DNA of 64,000 nt from Kordiimonadales bacterium (GTDB lineage Bacteria; Pseudomonadota; Alphaproteobacteria; Sphingomonadales; Kordiimonadaceae), in NCBI GenBank assembly GCA_002401685.1, contig NVTU01000002.1, positions 44,590 to 108,589 of the forward strand. The letters run 5' to 3'. This document shows, in pieces, positions 36,508-45,201 of the stretch. The position numbers were made by a program, and so were the translations under genes. The notes under the pieces were generated by a model. The model was not told the origin of the DNA. It searched no databases and saw only the letters and a list, made by a program, of their open reading frames with translations. Within the stretch, counting starts at the first letter, position 1. Every line of letters begins with the position of its first letter.

Positions 36508-37238
36508 CAGTGCGCGCGCTTATAGTCGACGACGAAACCATGATCGCAGAAGACATGGCCCTGCAGCTTGCTGCCCGGCCTGGTTGGGAAGCACGGTTCT
36601 GCTGCGACCCATCCCTGGTGCTGGATCTGATCACCCGTCACAACATCAATGTATGTTTCCTTGATATTGAAATGCCGGGGCAAAGCGGCATTGCGCTTTC
36701 GCAGCAGCTGCGTTCAGATTTCCCGTCGGTTATTATAATTTTTGCCACGGCTTTTGCCGAGCACGCCGCCACCGCGTACCGCCTTCCGGCAACGGATTAT
36801 CTGGTAAAACCCATCAGCGATACCGTGCTCGACGAAGCCTGCGTGCGCGTTGAGCAGCAATTGAAGGCCGCGGGCAGCAAAGCGATTGACCCGACAGCAG
36901 GCATGATCGCGGTTAAATCCATGGGCCGTACTGACTATATCAAAACATCTGAGATTGTGATGGGCCAAGCCGCTGGCAATTACGTGTGCCTGCACAGCAA
37001 AAACAAAGAGTATCTGCACCGCGCGTCCTTTGGCGAGCTATCTGACCAATTGGCCCCGCACGGCTTCCTGAAATGCCACCGGTCCTACTTCGTTAATGCC
37101 AGCAAAGTGGTTTCCTTTGTGCGCAACATCAAAGACGGTGACGAACTGGTGCTGGAAGGCGGTTACCGTGCGCCGGTTAGCCAAGCACACCGGAAATCGG
37201 TGAATATGATCTTATCAAGTTCGGAAATGCAGGGCTAA
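36504..37238 (+). CDS. LytTR response regulator
   Basis: 244 aa. Receiver domain with the phospho-acceptor in VCFLDIEMPGQSG, conserved acidic pair VDDE at the N-terminus and the KP of YLVKPI; C-terminal LytTR DNA-binding domain (LKCHRSYFVNASKVVSFVR). Together with the kinase it is a complete two-component pair. The targets are not obvious from this window; the DUF6356 gene and the kinase's own promoter region are candidates. Confidence 0.9.
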   Translation: MTVRALIVDDETMIAEDMALQLAARPGWEARFCCDPSLVLDLITRHNINVCFLDIEMPGQSGIALSQQLRSDFPSVIIIFATAFAEHAATAYRLPATDYLVKPISDTVLDEACVRVEQQLKAAGSKAIDPTAGMIAVKSMGRTDYIKTSEIVMGQAAGNYVCLHSKNKEYLHRASFGELSDQLAPHGFLKCHRSYFVNASKVVSFVRNIKDGDELVLEGGYRAPVSQAHRKSVNMILSSSEMQG

Positions 37239-37679
37239 ACCAGCAGCACCGCCCTGCCGCAAATCTTTGCCAAGCGGGGTTCAAAGGCCGCTTCGTCCCG
37301 CTCGGCAGGCCATTCATCCATTCTAGCAATCATCTGCCAGACAGTTCCGCTAACTTAAGCGAGGGTGACGCTGTGCTGTGGTACCCACCTTACAGCACAT
37401 TCGTCTCCCGGAGGCGCTTTAACCGGCGCTTTTGGTCGAGAGGTTGATAGCTGCGGACTAGGCCCCAATATTTGCTGTCAGCCTCTCACTTTCCGGGGCC
37501 TCTTCCTTTTGGGGCAACTGCGGGGGATCCGGACACCGCCGAGTGCGGGCGCTGCCGACCGGGCAAACCGAAGGGCCAGCCCAACAGCCTTGACCCAAAA
37601 CTGGTACCCAAAGAAGACAGCCTCAAGCTGCCCTCAAAATATTTTCGAAGCATCGTTGGCAACATCGTTTATTTAGATC
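37239..37679. other. 441-bp intergenic region, no confident gene
   Basis: It separates the LytTR gene from the small-ORF cluster on the minus strand. Short frames on the plus strand here have no good ribosome site. A direct GGCGCTTT repeat occurs at about 37412-37432. Confidence 0.4.
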
Positions 37680-37796
37680 TTAAGGGTGGTCCCCTGTGGA
37701 GTGTTTTCCGCCGTTCTTGGCGTGCGTCACTTTCCACAAAACGCCAGCCGTTAGGGCCAGCGCGGCCACAAAGATAAGTATATATATCGGTCCCAT
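37680..37796 (-). CDS. Very small membrane protein, 38 aa
   Basis: MGPIYILIFVAALALTAGVL, then a basic, hydrophilic tail. GAGGTG lies 5 nt before the ATG. One membrane helix with the C-terminus likely cytoplasmic. It is the last member of the minus-strand cluster, 115 nt after the next upstream ORF. No family known. Confidence 0.45.
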   Translation of the reverse strand: MGPIYILIFVAALALTAGVLWKVTHAKNGGKHSTGDHP

Positions 37797-37911
37797 GGTT
37801 TCACCTCACTCTTTCGAAACACCGCTTATTCTAGCACAGAATGGCGGTTTTTCAGAGCGTTTCCGGCTTCATAAGGGGTGGAAACCGATGGGAACAACGA
37901 CAGCAGGCAGG

Positions 37912-38109
37912 CTATCTTTCTTCTTCGCGTCGCCGCGCGGCCAAGGCCCAAATCACAAGGCCAACAACTAGAACGGTGGCAACCGGTCTAAGGATGGCAA
38001 AAAAGCCCTCTGTCACCTCGGCCCCAAACCAATTCAAAAAACTGAAACCAACCACACCGCCGCCAACGGCAAAAAGCAGGCCAATAATAAGAAGATTTTT
38101 CTTGGTCAT
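37912..38109 (-). CDS. Small membrane protein, 65 aa
   Basis: Two hydrophobic segments (NLLIIGLLFAVGGGVVGFSF and ILRPVATVLVVGLVIWALAA) with a basic-acidic tail RRREEER. AAGG lies 8 nt before ATG 38109, which overlaps the stop of the preceding ORF (ATGA), so it is translationally coupled. Frame extension to 38187 lacks support. Confidence 0.65.
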   Translation of the reverse strand: MTKKNLLIIGLLFAVGGGVVGFSFLNWFGAEVTEGFFAILRPVATVLVVGLVIWALAARRREEER

Positions 38110-38327
38110 TGTGTGGACCTTTCTGCCGCCGTTTGTTTTCCGCCGCGCAAATGAATGTAGAGCCCGCACCCTATCAACATCAACCAAAAAAAAAGCGCAT
38201 GAACGGGAGCACCCGTTTTAAAATAGAGGATGGTCGTATGCGCCGAGTTAAGAACACCGGCCAGCATACAAATCACGCTAACGGTACCAAGATGGCTGGC
38301 CACCCACTTTTCAATGCTATTGTACAA
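38106..38327 (-). CDS. Small membrane protein, 73 aa
   Basis: Two hydrophobic helices (TVSVICMLAGVLNS, then HALFFWLMLIGCGLYIHL) and a short polar tail. TTG start, preceded by GGGG. It sits between two similar-sized membrane ORFs; the stop overlaps the next ATG. Function unknown. Confidence 0.6.
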   Translation of the reverse strand: MYNSIEKWVASHLGTVSVICMLAGVLNSAHTTILYFKTGAPVHALFFWLMLIGCGLYIHLRGGKQTAAERSTQ

Positions 38328-38341
38328 ATTCAGCCCCGCGT

Positions 38342-38358
38342 TTCGTCCTCAGTTGTCA
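38342..38358 (-). repeat. Intergenic motif TGACAACTGAGGACGAA, copy 1
   Basis: Exact 17-nt match to the copy at 38624-38640. The TGA inside it is the stop of the 86-aa ORF and the next ORF starts 15 nt further on. Diverged copies occur near 38881-38893, 38990-39005 and 39819-39834, each at a gene junction of this cluster. Confidence 0.6.
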
Positions 38359-38609
38359 GTCTTGTTTTTCAAGAAATTTGCATAAAGCTGAAATATTGTA
38401 AGCAGGGGCATCGCAAATACAAATACCAATATCCATTCGTTATAGACGCCATTCCTTATGTCCCAGAATGCCAAAACACACACGGGCAATGCTATGACAA
38501 AAAAAACTATCGGTATGTTGTAGACCTGCTCAATAATCCACTTATTGCTACGCTCAGGGACGAGCTTCTCCACGCGTTCACCTACCAGTTTTTCTAGTCG
38601 CTCGAACAT
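38349..38609 (-). CDS. Small membrane protein, 86 aa
   Basis: An amphipathic charged N-terminus (FERLEKLVGERVEKLVPERS), then two hydrophobic segments (IPIVFFVIALPVCVLAFWD and WILVFVFAMPLLTIFQLY). GGGAG lies 7 nt before the ATG. The charged N-terminus and two helices differ from its neighbours, so it is not an obvious recent duplicate. Confidence 0.65.
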   Translation of the reverse strand: MFERLEKLVGERVEKLVPERSNKWIIEQVYNIPIVFFVIALPVCVLAFWDIRNGVYNEWILVFVFAMPLLTIFQLYANFLKNKTDN

Positions 38610-38623
38610 TTTTACTCTCCCAA

Positions 38624-38640
38624 TTCGTCCTCAGTTGTCA
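38624..38640 (-). repeat. Intergenic motif TGACAACTGAGGACGAA, copy 2
   Basis: Identical to the copy at 38342-38358. It lies just upstream of the ribosome site of the 86-aa ORF. Confidence 0.6.
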
Positions 38641-38650
38641 CGACACCCTG

Positions 38651-38851
38651 CTACTCACGGTCTTCTGAAGATTTTCTTGCTTGGCTTGCCTTGCTGATTA
38701 CCACAACAACGAGCACGCCCGATAAAACCCCAAGAAACCAGATGTTTCCTTCGAACCAACTTGCCCAAGGCCCCACGTTCGCTAAGACCGCAATCAGCGC
38801 CCCCATGATTGCGGACCCCCAATAGGGGTGCGCCTTAAAAAGGCTCAACAT
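38651..38851 (-). CDS. Small membrane protein, 66 aa
   Basis: Two hydrophobic segments (YWGSAIMGALIAVLANVGPW and IWFLGVLSGVLVVVVISKA) with a charged tail. GGGAGGG lies about 6 nt before the ATG. Minus strand with its neighbours; no family known. Confidence 0.6.
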   Translation of the reverse strand: MLSLFKAHPYWGSAIMGALIAVLANVGPWASWFEGNIWFLGVLSGVLVVVVISKASQARKSSEDRE

Positions 38852-38893
38852 ATTTTTCCCTCCCTATCACTATTCATCATGCTCAGTCGTTAA

Positions 38894-38983
38894 TCAGAAA
38901 AAGAAGTACCAAGCCAACCACGCTAGGCAAAGGATTGCTGCGATATTGGTCGGTGCGCGTTCCTTATTACTTTTTTCGCTCAT
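38894..38983 (-). CDS. Very small ORF, 29 aa, hydrophobic C-terminus
   Basis: A charged start (MSEKSNKERAPTN) then IAAILCLAWLAWYFFF, one short membrane segment. GAG lies a few nt before the ATG. Too short for a firm call, but it fits the cluster in strand, spacing and character. Confidence 0.35.
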   Translation of the reverse strand: MSEKSNKERAPTNIAAILCLAWLAWYFFF

Positions 38984-39023
38984 TAAAACTCGCCCTCAGG
39001 TGTCAGTTTCACTTCTTCGCCGC

Positions 39024-39734
39024 TTAAGGCTTGCCCGTATTAGTTTCAGGCAATTCTTGATATTTTTCTAATATTTTTTGAAGTGGTTTCACACCCAACG
39101 ATAAGCGCTCGGAATCTTCAGTACGGCGATCTATGTATGGTAAAACAAACTTCCCGGTGGCAGCATCTCTAATAACAAATGTGCCGTATTTTTGATGCCC
39201 TTTAGTATAATATAAATACCGATCCATAGACCTTGGAATAAGAGGAAGTGCGGCTTCATATCCTAGGTTATATGCAGACCGAGCTAAATTATGTGCCAAC
39301 AGATAGTTCTCTGGGCTTTTGCTACATTTACCCCTCGTTTTTCCAAAAGATTTAGGCCATCCGCAATTTACAATATCCGTATGATGTAGAATACGCGCAG
39401 CAAAAAACTTGTCTTCAGGTGTCCTAACTTTATCAAATGCCAGAAGCTCCAACACCAGATGGCGCCCCTCTTCCTCTGTTCTAACGTCGGCATTAAGTCG
39501 TCGTTTGCCTGATCTGGCGGATTGGTCATCGCGATAGATTTCAGCAAGCAACTGGTTTGACATCAGTTGCTTATGAGGCTCAGCTATCTCAACTGAAGCC
39601 TGTACTTCAGCCAATTCGGTTTGGGTGCCTAGGTTAGTGCCAGTCCATTTCAAGGCTAACGGATTGGCATAAGCGTGCGCGGTTAACGACAGTGCCAAAG
39701 TTAAGGTGACAAAATTTGGAAAGATGTTTTTCAT
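39024..39734 (-). CDS. Exported DUF6624-like protein
   Basis: 236 aa with a signal peptide (FVTLTLALSLTAHAYA). The motifs DDQSAR, then CGWPKSF, DRYLYYTKGHQKYGTFVI and SLGVKPLQ resemble the DUF6624 family seen in secreted proteins of unknown role; I am moderately sure. Two cysteines (CGW and KCSK) flank the middle. It lies in the small-protein cluster, downstream of the 192-aa gene. Confidence 0.55.
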   Translation of the reverse strand: MKNIFPNFVTLTLALSLTAHAYANPLALKWTGTNLGTQTELAEVQASVEIAEPHKQLMSNQLLAEIYRDDQSARSGKRRLNADVRTEEEGRHLVLELLAFDKVRTPEDKFFAARILHHTDIVNCGWPKSFGKTRGKCSKSPENYLLAHNLARSAYNLGYEAALPLIPRSMDRYLYYTKGHQKYGTFVIRDAATGKFVLPYIDRRTEDSERLSLGVKPLQKILEKYQELPETNTGKP

Positions 39735-39822
39735 GGTTAAACTACCTACGAGACCGAAACCAAAAATGCAATTTCGTTCATTCTTCTACCTTCTTCTCCA
39801 TTTCACAGAAATCCCCCAGCCC

Positions 39823-40401
39823 TCAGTCGTTAGGCTTTTGAGTTGGCCTGTTTTCGTTCCACGCGTCCATTTCCTTTTTGAGCTGAGCGAAAGATTGGTC
39901 GGTATCATATGGTACAAACAACCCCTCATCCAGACAGTCAGTTACCCAATTACGAATAGTATTTCTGGCAGTGTGGTAAACGCTGACAAAGCGAGCGTAT
40001 TCGTCTTTTTTGAGCCATTGTTCAGCCCGAGAAAGCTCGTGAATATCATCATAGCATCGGCGAGGAATAAGCGCTTTGAACGTTGGATTGACGAGTGTTT
40101 CTCGCGCACATCGGCGGGTGAGCGTATCTGCAAGGTCCTGCATGGGTTCTCGCTTGGGGTCAAATCGCTGCATTGCCGCCACTTTTTCTGCGCGGTGTTG
40201 GCCTTCACGCATTGTCCAAATGCTAGCACTTGCTGCTGTAAGAGCAATCATCGACGCCCAAAAGGTCTGCCATTTTTCAAGATAATCACTAAGATCATGG
40301 TGGAACCAACTACTAAAAGTTCCAACAGCAATTCCAAAAGTGAAACAGACGATATAAACGGACCAGTCCTGCCAAGTTCTCCGCATAAATGCCTCAAACA
40401 T
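39823..40401 (-). CDS. Hypothetical membrane protein, 192 aa
   Basis: Two hydrophobic segments near the N-terminus (WSVYIVCFTFGIAVGTFSS and FWASMIALTAASASIWTM), then a long hydrophilic, mainly helical cytoplasmic part. No known family. The ATG lies 3 nt after the stop of the small HTH-like ORF, so the two are one translational unit. Its stop TGA sits in a copy of the intergenic motif. Confidence 0.65.
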   Translation of the reverse strand: MFEAFMRRTWQDWSVYIVCFTFGIAVGTFSSWFHHDLSDYLEKWQTFWASMIALTAASASIWTMREGQHRAEKVAAMQRFDPKREPMQDLADTLTRRCARETLVNPTFKALIPRRCYDDIHELSRAEQWLKKDEYARFVSVYHTARNTIRNWVTDCLDEGLFVPYDTDQSFAQLKKEMDAWNENRPTQKPND

Positions 40402-40404
40402 CTT

Positions 40405-40566
40405 TTACCCACCAATCCGTTTTCTAGCCTTGGCCTGCGCGTCACTGCGCGAGCCAAACAATCTGTAAAGCGCCTGTTCGGTCACACCGAAGTCAGCCGC
40501 AACATCGGTATTAGTACCGGTTTCATTACCTGATGCAAGTTTGGATTGTTTTTTACGTTTCGCCAA
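40405..40566 (-). CDS. Small HTH-like protein, 53 aa
   Basis: TTG start with GAGG 3 nt upstream, beginning MAKRKKQSKLASG. The segment DVAADFGVTEQALYRLFGSR has the look of a helix-turn-helix; basic residues flank it. The reading frame stays open about 13 codons upstream without a start codon. It is immediately followed by the 192-aa membrane gene (3 nt). It may regulate the cluster. The call rests on helix pattern and coupling, not on a recognised family. Confidence 0.5.
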   Translation of the reverse strand: MAKRKKQSKLASGNETGTNTDVAADFGVTEQALYRLFGSRSDAQAKARKRIGG

Positions 40567-40659
40567 ATACCTCGCAGGCGGGCCGCCATGGCTGCGGCTA
40601 AAGTTGGTAAATCATGCGGTTGATGGGGGGTGTGCTGCTGGGCGCAACAGGCGGCACGC

Positions 40660-40687
40660 AAAAGCCCTCGGCATTGCTGTCGAGGGC
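40660..40687 (-). terminator. Terminator of the small RNA
   Basis: GCCCTCG (40681-40687 on the complement) pairs perfectly with CGAGGGC (40664-40670), with a 10-nt loop, then four T (40663-40660) on the minus strand. Confidence 0.7.
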
Positions 40688-40847
40688 CCTAGCGAAGGAA
40701 GGATTTCTGCGATATCACCTCAGGCCATCCTTCGGGAATCGGGCATATGTACCAGTAACGTAATCCTGGGGCAGACCCGACTTCTACCACTCCGACCACA
40801 CTGCGCCCGGGTGATCGTGTCCGTGCACCAGGCGGTGGAAGCTACGG
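40660..40847 (-). ncRNA. Probable small RNA of about 185 nt, 6S-like (family unproven)
   Basis: A promoter (40852-40880), a non-coding body and a rho-independent terminator (40660-40687) define a transcript of about 185 nt. The predicted 5' end GCCGUAGC can pair with GCUAGGGC before the terminator stem, giving a closing stem with one mismatch around a long imperfect hairpin; an inner stem AGUCGGGU/GCCCGAUU holds CCAG/CUGG. Size and closing stem fit 6S RNA, but the sequence was not matched to a model. No ORF covers it. Confidence 0.5.
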
Positions 40848-40851
40848 CATT

Positions 40852-40880
40852 CTTATACCAAAAAATAGCGCAAAAAGCAA
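40852..40880 (-). promoter_or_regulatory. Promoter of the small RNA
   Basis: TTGCTT (40880-40875), 17-nt spacer, TATAAG (40857-40852) on the minus strand. Start of transcription near 40846. The HTH-like ORF lies 280 nt further on and may be read through or have its own promoter. Confidence 0.55.
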
Positions 40881-41160
40881 GTGTTTCCGGGCTATTTTAT
40901 GGGCGAAAGCACGCTTTTAGCGGCCGTTGCCTGATTGGAGGCTGAGACCACATGCTTGCGTTCCTCAGGTAAGATCAGGGCCAGAATCAGTCAGAGGCTC
41001 CGCTTGGTGATAAGCGAACCCTCCAACGCAGTTACACAATGCAAGCGCTGCAAGAGCGTATGCGCCGCGTAACCTTTGTTTTATAGCAAAATTACGCGGT
41101 TTTTGCAATATATTGTCTTCTAGAAACCCCGAAACCAGAGCAGGAAACCAGAGCCGCAAA

Positions 41161-43218
41161 TCAAGGCGCCGCCGGCGTAAACTTGTTCTCGTCAATCTGG
41201 ACGATCCGGCGCAGGTGGCGGGCCAGTTGTGGGCTTAATGCCGTTTCTATGCGGCCCCCCAAATGGTCTGCCAGTGCTTTTTCGTACATATAGAAATATG
41301 CCTCTTTTGCAAGGTCGCCCCGTGGGCTGTGGCCCGAGCGCGGTTGTTCCATAAACATCAAGGGCTTGCCGCCATCCTGCAGCCGCAGGGCATAATCCCG
41401 CACGTTGAGAACCGATACTTTCGGGTCCCGCGTGCCGGCCCAAATATAGAGCGGCTTCGTAATTTCCTGCCAGTGCGCATTTGGCGATTGGCTGGATAGG
41501 CGTTTCACGTCCTCTGGGTCGTTCAGGTCCACCGCCAGGTCAAAAAAGGCGGCTTGGCGCAGCAGGCCATCGGCGTTGGTGGCGTCAGGTTTAAAGTTTC
41601 TGATCGCCATCACCAGATCAACCGGCGGCGCACCTGCGACACCCACTTTGAACAGATCAGGCGTGAAGGCCAGCGCCCCCAAAACCGAGAAACCGCCAAA
41701 CGAATGGCCAACCACCGCCATATTATTGCCGTCACCGATGCCGCGTGACAAAATATAGTTCAAGCCGTCGATGATATCCTGCTGCACAATGCCGTCGCCA
41801 AAATCCTTGTTAGCTGACATCGTATAGTTTCTGCCGTAGCCGATGGACGAGCGGAAGTTGGGTTTAAAAACGATATAGCCACGGTTTGCCATAAACGCGA
41901 CCCTGCTGCTGTAGGTGCCGGTATCGCGGCCCCACGGCCCGCCGTGCGGATAGACAAGGATCGGCGCTTTTGCCAGATCAACGCCAGACGGCAAGGTGAC
42001 ATAGCCGTGCTGCAGCATGCCGTCACTTACTTTGTAATGTACCGGCACAAGGCTGGCGATATGGTTGCTGGCAACAAGGGGGCGCGCCGCACGAAACTTG
42101 GCAGAAATCTCTTTAAGGGGCTGGGTAAAAGTGCCTGTCTCTGCATCATATAGGTAATACATATCGTAGGCGCGGGACGGGTCTGAGCCGATCATCAGCC
42201 AGCGCTTCAAGGCGGCATCTGGCCGGAACGCAATATTGCGGTCACTGATCGCTGCATACGCAGCTTTCAAGACATCAGCCCCCACATCGCCAATTGCGAC
42301 CGTTTCCAGAAAATCACCAACATAGTTGGCGCCGAGCGGCACGCCGGTTTTGGCGTCATACTGCACACGGGCAACATCAACTTGGCCGTTCGGGTCACTG
42401 TGAACGCGCGTTTTCTCGCCCGTTGCAGCATCAACACGGTAAATGCCGCTTAAGTCATGCCCGAAGCGCGCACGCATGTGCAGCACGCCTGTGGCGGCGT
42501 TATAAGTATCCAACCGGCAAGGATCATCGGCCTTACAGGTTAACAGCTGCTTGGGTGTCTCGCCCCGGTAGTCAATCACTTCAAAGCCGTAGCCTTTCAC
42601 GCGGCGTATAAACGCAACGTTGCCGTCGGCATCAAGTACGAAACTGCGGTTGCGCACGGGGCTCCGGTACAGCAACTGCTGGGTGCCGTCGGGCAATACA
42701 CGGTACAGCCCGTGATCGCCGTTATTCTTATCCTTCAGGGATACATAGATCGCGTGCGGATGCTGATCGCCCAGGCCCGCGAAATACTGCTCATCCTTTT
42801 CTGACAGATTGATCACAAAGCTTGGGGCAGAGGCATCGCTGATCGGCACCACGCTTATGCCTTTGTCTGTATCCAGAAAAAGATACCGGCTGTCCGCAGA
42901 CCAATAAACCGTATCCATCGATTTGGTGGAGAACAGCAGCCGGTGCTGCTCGGTAACCGTATCCATCATCCAAAGCTGGCGGATGCGTCGGTTTTCGGTC
43001 ACATAAGCCAGCATCTGGCCGTTAGGCGAAAGTTTAACGATGCGTATTTGCTGCCTGCGCAACAAAACCGACCGTGAGATGAGCGGTGCTTCGGCGCGGG
43101 CCTGGCTGGCGATAATGGCATCATCCAGCGCGTCGGCTTGTGCGTTTTCGCTGAAAGCGGTGCTGGCGCCTAGGCAAATAGCCGCTATGCGCAGCCCAAC
43201 AGGAGCAAAACGTTTCAT
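41161..43218 (-). CDS. Prolyl oligopeptidase-type S9 peptidase, exported
   Basis: 685 aa with a signal peptide (GLRIAAICLGASTAFSENAQA), an N-terminal beta-propeller (~60-370) and a C-terminal alpha/beta-hydrolase. The catalytic serine is in VVGHSFGGFS; aspartate in WAGTRDPKVS and histidine in PRSGHSPRGD complete the triad. It should cleave peptides in the periplasm. AAGGA lies 7 nt before ATG 43218. The next gene upstream is the ABC permease. Confidence 0.9.
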   Translation of the reverse strand: MKRFAPVGLRIAAICLGASTAFSENAQADALDDAIIASQARAEAPLISRSVLLRRQQIRIVKLSPNGQMLAYVTENRRIRQLWMMDTVTEQHRLLFSTKSMDTVYWSADSRYLFLDTDKGISVVPISDASAPSFVINLSEKDEQYFAGLGDQHPHAIYVSLKDKNNGDHGLYRVLPDGTQQLLYRSPVRNRSFVLDADGNVAFIRRVKGYGFEVIDYRGETPKQLLTCKADDPCRLDTYNAATGVLHMRARFGHDLSGIYRVDAATGEKTRVHSDPNGQVDVARVQYDAKTGVPLGANYVGDFLETVAIGDVGADVLKAAYAAISDRNIAFRPDAALKRWLMIGSDPSRAYDMYYLYDAETGTFTQPLKEISAKFRAARPLVASNHIASLVPVHYKVSDGMLQHGYVTLPSGVDLAKAPILVYPHGGPWGRDTGTYSSRVAFMANRGYIVFKPNFRSSIGYGRNYTMSANKDFGDGIVQQDIIDGLNYILSRGIGDGNNMAVVGHSFGGFSVLGALAFTPDLFKVGVAGAPPVDLVMAIRNFKPDATNADGLLRQAAFFDLAVDLNDPEDVKRLSSQSPNAHWQEITKPLYIWAGTRDPKVSVLNVRDYALRLQDGGKPLMFMEQPRSGHSPRGDLAKEAYFYMYEKALADHLGGRIETALSPQLARHLRRIVQIDENKFTPAAP

Positions 43219-43348
43219 GTTAGTATCCTTTTGTCGTATTTCAGGCGGCCCTTTTGCGGGCTCTATCTGGATCGGTGTGGTCGGATTTGTCTAGTGGGTT
43301 GCGCGGCCCGCACATTGCAGGCCGCACTGTATTCGCTGGCATGGGGCT

Positions 43349-45193
43349 TTAGCTGTCAGCCTTCTCAACCCGCCAAGGGTTCATCAGGAAGAAAGCGACC
43401 AGCGCTGGCAAACTAAGGGCTGCCGTAAGCACCAGCCACGTGGCGGTTTGCGCTTTATTCAGGCTATGACGTCGTGCCATCAAGAAAGCTGCGATAACGC
43501 TGAAAATCTGGAACATAATCATCAACACGTAGATATACGGCTCAAACTCACGGGCACGCAGCTCAGTGAATGTAAAATTCCCTGTTTCAGCTGGTTCAAT
43601 CCAACGTAGAACCGGTGCGCTCAAGTACGTAGCAGCAGGCGATACGATATCATTGAAATTATTCACCCATGATGGCAGCTTTCTTACCGTGTATTCACGC
43701 CGTGCAATCATTTCCATTGTACCGCCGAGCTTGGCGTGGATCAGTTCCGTACCGCCGCGTCCGAAGCCGAAGTAATCGCGGCCGTGACACAGGAATAGAT
43801 ATCCATCCACCAATTGGAATGTCCAACAATAAGTGATGTTTGCAGGATCGACCGGGTGAGGCAGTGAGTACTCAGGCACAACCAAAATATTTTCGTCAAA
43901 GAACTCAGCCTTATCAAATATCAGCGTTCTTTTGTTGGTCGCTACTGAGGCATAATCCGGCTTGGTATTAGGCTGAGGGCGGCTGATAAAATATTCGCCT
44001 GCTTCAGGCTTAAATTTAACCGTCAAAACCCTGTCTGCAAAATTCACCGAGTAGATAACTTTAGTCGTCGCCAGAAGCTTGTCACCAACCATGAAAGGGA
44101 CTTCGTCAAAGCGGTCGGCAGACGTAGCCAAATCGGCGCTGTCAAGGAAACCGTTCATCCCGACCACACCCACGCGTTGGCGGGTGGTAACATTGCGGCC
44201 CTCAAGCAGCATGCTGTCGTGTGAGAATTGCCAGCTGGTGTTGCTTGTGCTGTCACGCAGCGCAAACTGACGGTCTTTATTATACATCTGGCCGCGGCGC
44301 GGGAATGTCCAGTGATCCGGGCTTATGTAGCCTTCGTCAGCAAGCTCAACCTGCTTAATGAAATAGGCCGCTTTTGGATGATCGCTGCCTTCAAGGGCAT
44401 AGGCCAACCGCTTAGCTGGTGTAACTTCAGCCCATAGGTACGAGTAAGAACCCTTCACCGGGTGATTATCCGGGTGCTTATCCAAGATAAATAGCGGAAT
44501 ATGGTAAAATACCGCTGTAGAAAGCATGAGCAAGAACGCCAGCCCAAGCGACATCGGCACGGCCATAAGAATAATCGCCAGCGGCTTCTTTGTGTGGGTT
44601 GAAAGATCGGGTTTAAAGCTCATGAAATTGAGGTAAAGAAACACACCCACGAACGCTAGTGAAGGCAGAAACTGTGTCAGCGTGCTGTCTGGAGCTGGGG
44701 CAAGCACCGCATAGAGCATAATCAGTAAGGCGATCACGCCTTTATTAGGGTTCAGAATAACCAAGCTACCAATAAGATACGTTATATACGACGTAAGCAG
44801 CAGAAACAGCGGATACACATAGTGCCGGTTATCAACCACATTATTGGTAAATAGATCGAGACTGGTTGTCATAATCCACCACGGCAGCGCCACAGCAATG
44901 AACACCACTGTAAATCCTGCGCCTGCAATGGCGGCGTATATTTTATGGGCCGAAAGCGGGCGGTGGACCAAATAGGTCCAGTTGTTGGTGCGCTTATGCA
45001 GCAACATTTGTACCACACCGAAGATCAGGCCGCCCATGACAGCAAAAGCCGTGAAGGCAAAGTTCTGGAGCGCATCGCCTTCGAGGATTGGCTTGAGTTT
45101 TGAGACAAGTAAAAACACACCCAGCAGCGCGCCGAGCAGTATCAGTGACCATTTTCTGTAACGCGAAAACTCGCTTTTATATAATTCAAACAT
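43349..45193 (-). CDS. ABC transporter membrane protein (YtrC-like)
   Basis: 614 aa with about six membrane segments before residue ~230, a large soluble insert (~240-530) and two further helices at the C-terminus. No ATPase. It is directly downstream of the ATPase gene (8-nt gap), under a YtrA-like GntR regulator, so the three form one export system or one responding to envelope stress. The substrate is unknown. Confidence 0.75.
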   Translation of the reverse strand: MFELYKSEFSRYRKWSLILLGALLGVFLLVSKLKPILEGDALQNFAFTAFAVMGGLIFGVVQMLLHKRTNNWTYLVHRPLSAHKIYAAIAGAGFTVVFIAVALPWWIMTTSLDLFTNNVVDNRHYVYPLFLLLTSYITYLIGSLVILNPNKGVIALLIMLYAVLAPAPDSTLTQFLPSLAFVGVFLYLNFMSFKPDLSTHTKKPLAIILMAVPMSLGLAFLLMLSTAVFYHIPLFILDKHPDNHPVKGSYSYLWAEVTPAKRLAYALEGSDHPKAAYFIKQVELADEGYISPDHWTFPRRGQMYNKDRQFALRDSTSNTSWQFSHDSMLLEGRNVTTRQRVGVVGMNGFLDSADLATSADRFDEVPFMVGDKLLATTKVIYSVNFADRVLTVKFKPEAGEYFISRPQPNTKPDYASVATNKRTLIFDKAEFFDENILVVPEYSLPHPVDPANITYCWTFQLVDGYLFLCHGRDYFGFGRGGTELIHAKLGGTMEMIARREYTVRKLPSWVNNFNDIVSPAATYLSAPVLRWIEPAETGNFTFTELRAREFEPYIYVLMIMFQIFSVIAAFLMARRHSLNKAQTATWLVLTAALSLPALVAFFLMNPWRVEKADS

Positions 45194-45201
45194 GACTAAT
45201 C

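Noticed and set aside
37365-37777. Two plus-strand frames of about 100 codons in the gap after the LytTR gene
   Set aside because: No ribosome site, no domain, overlapping each other and the 38-aa ORF.
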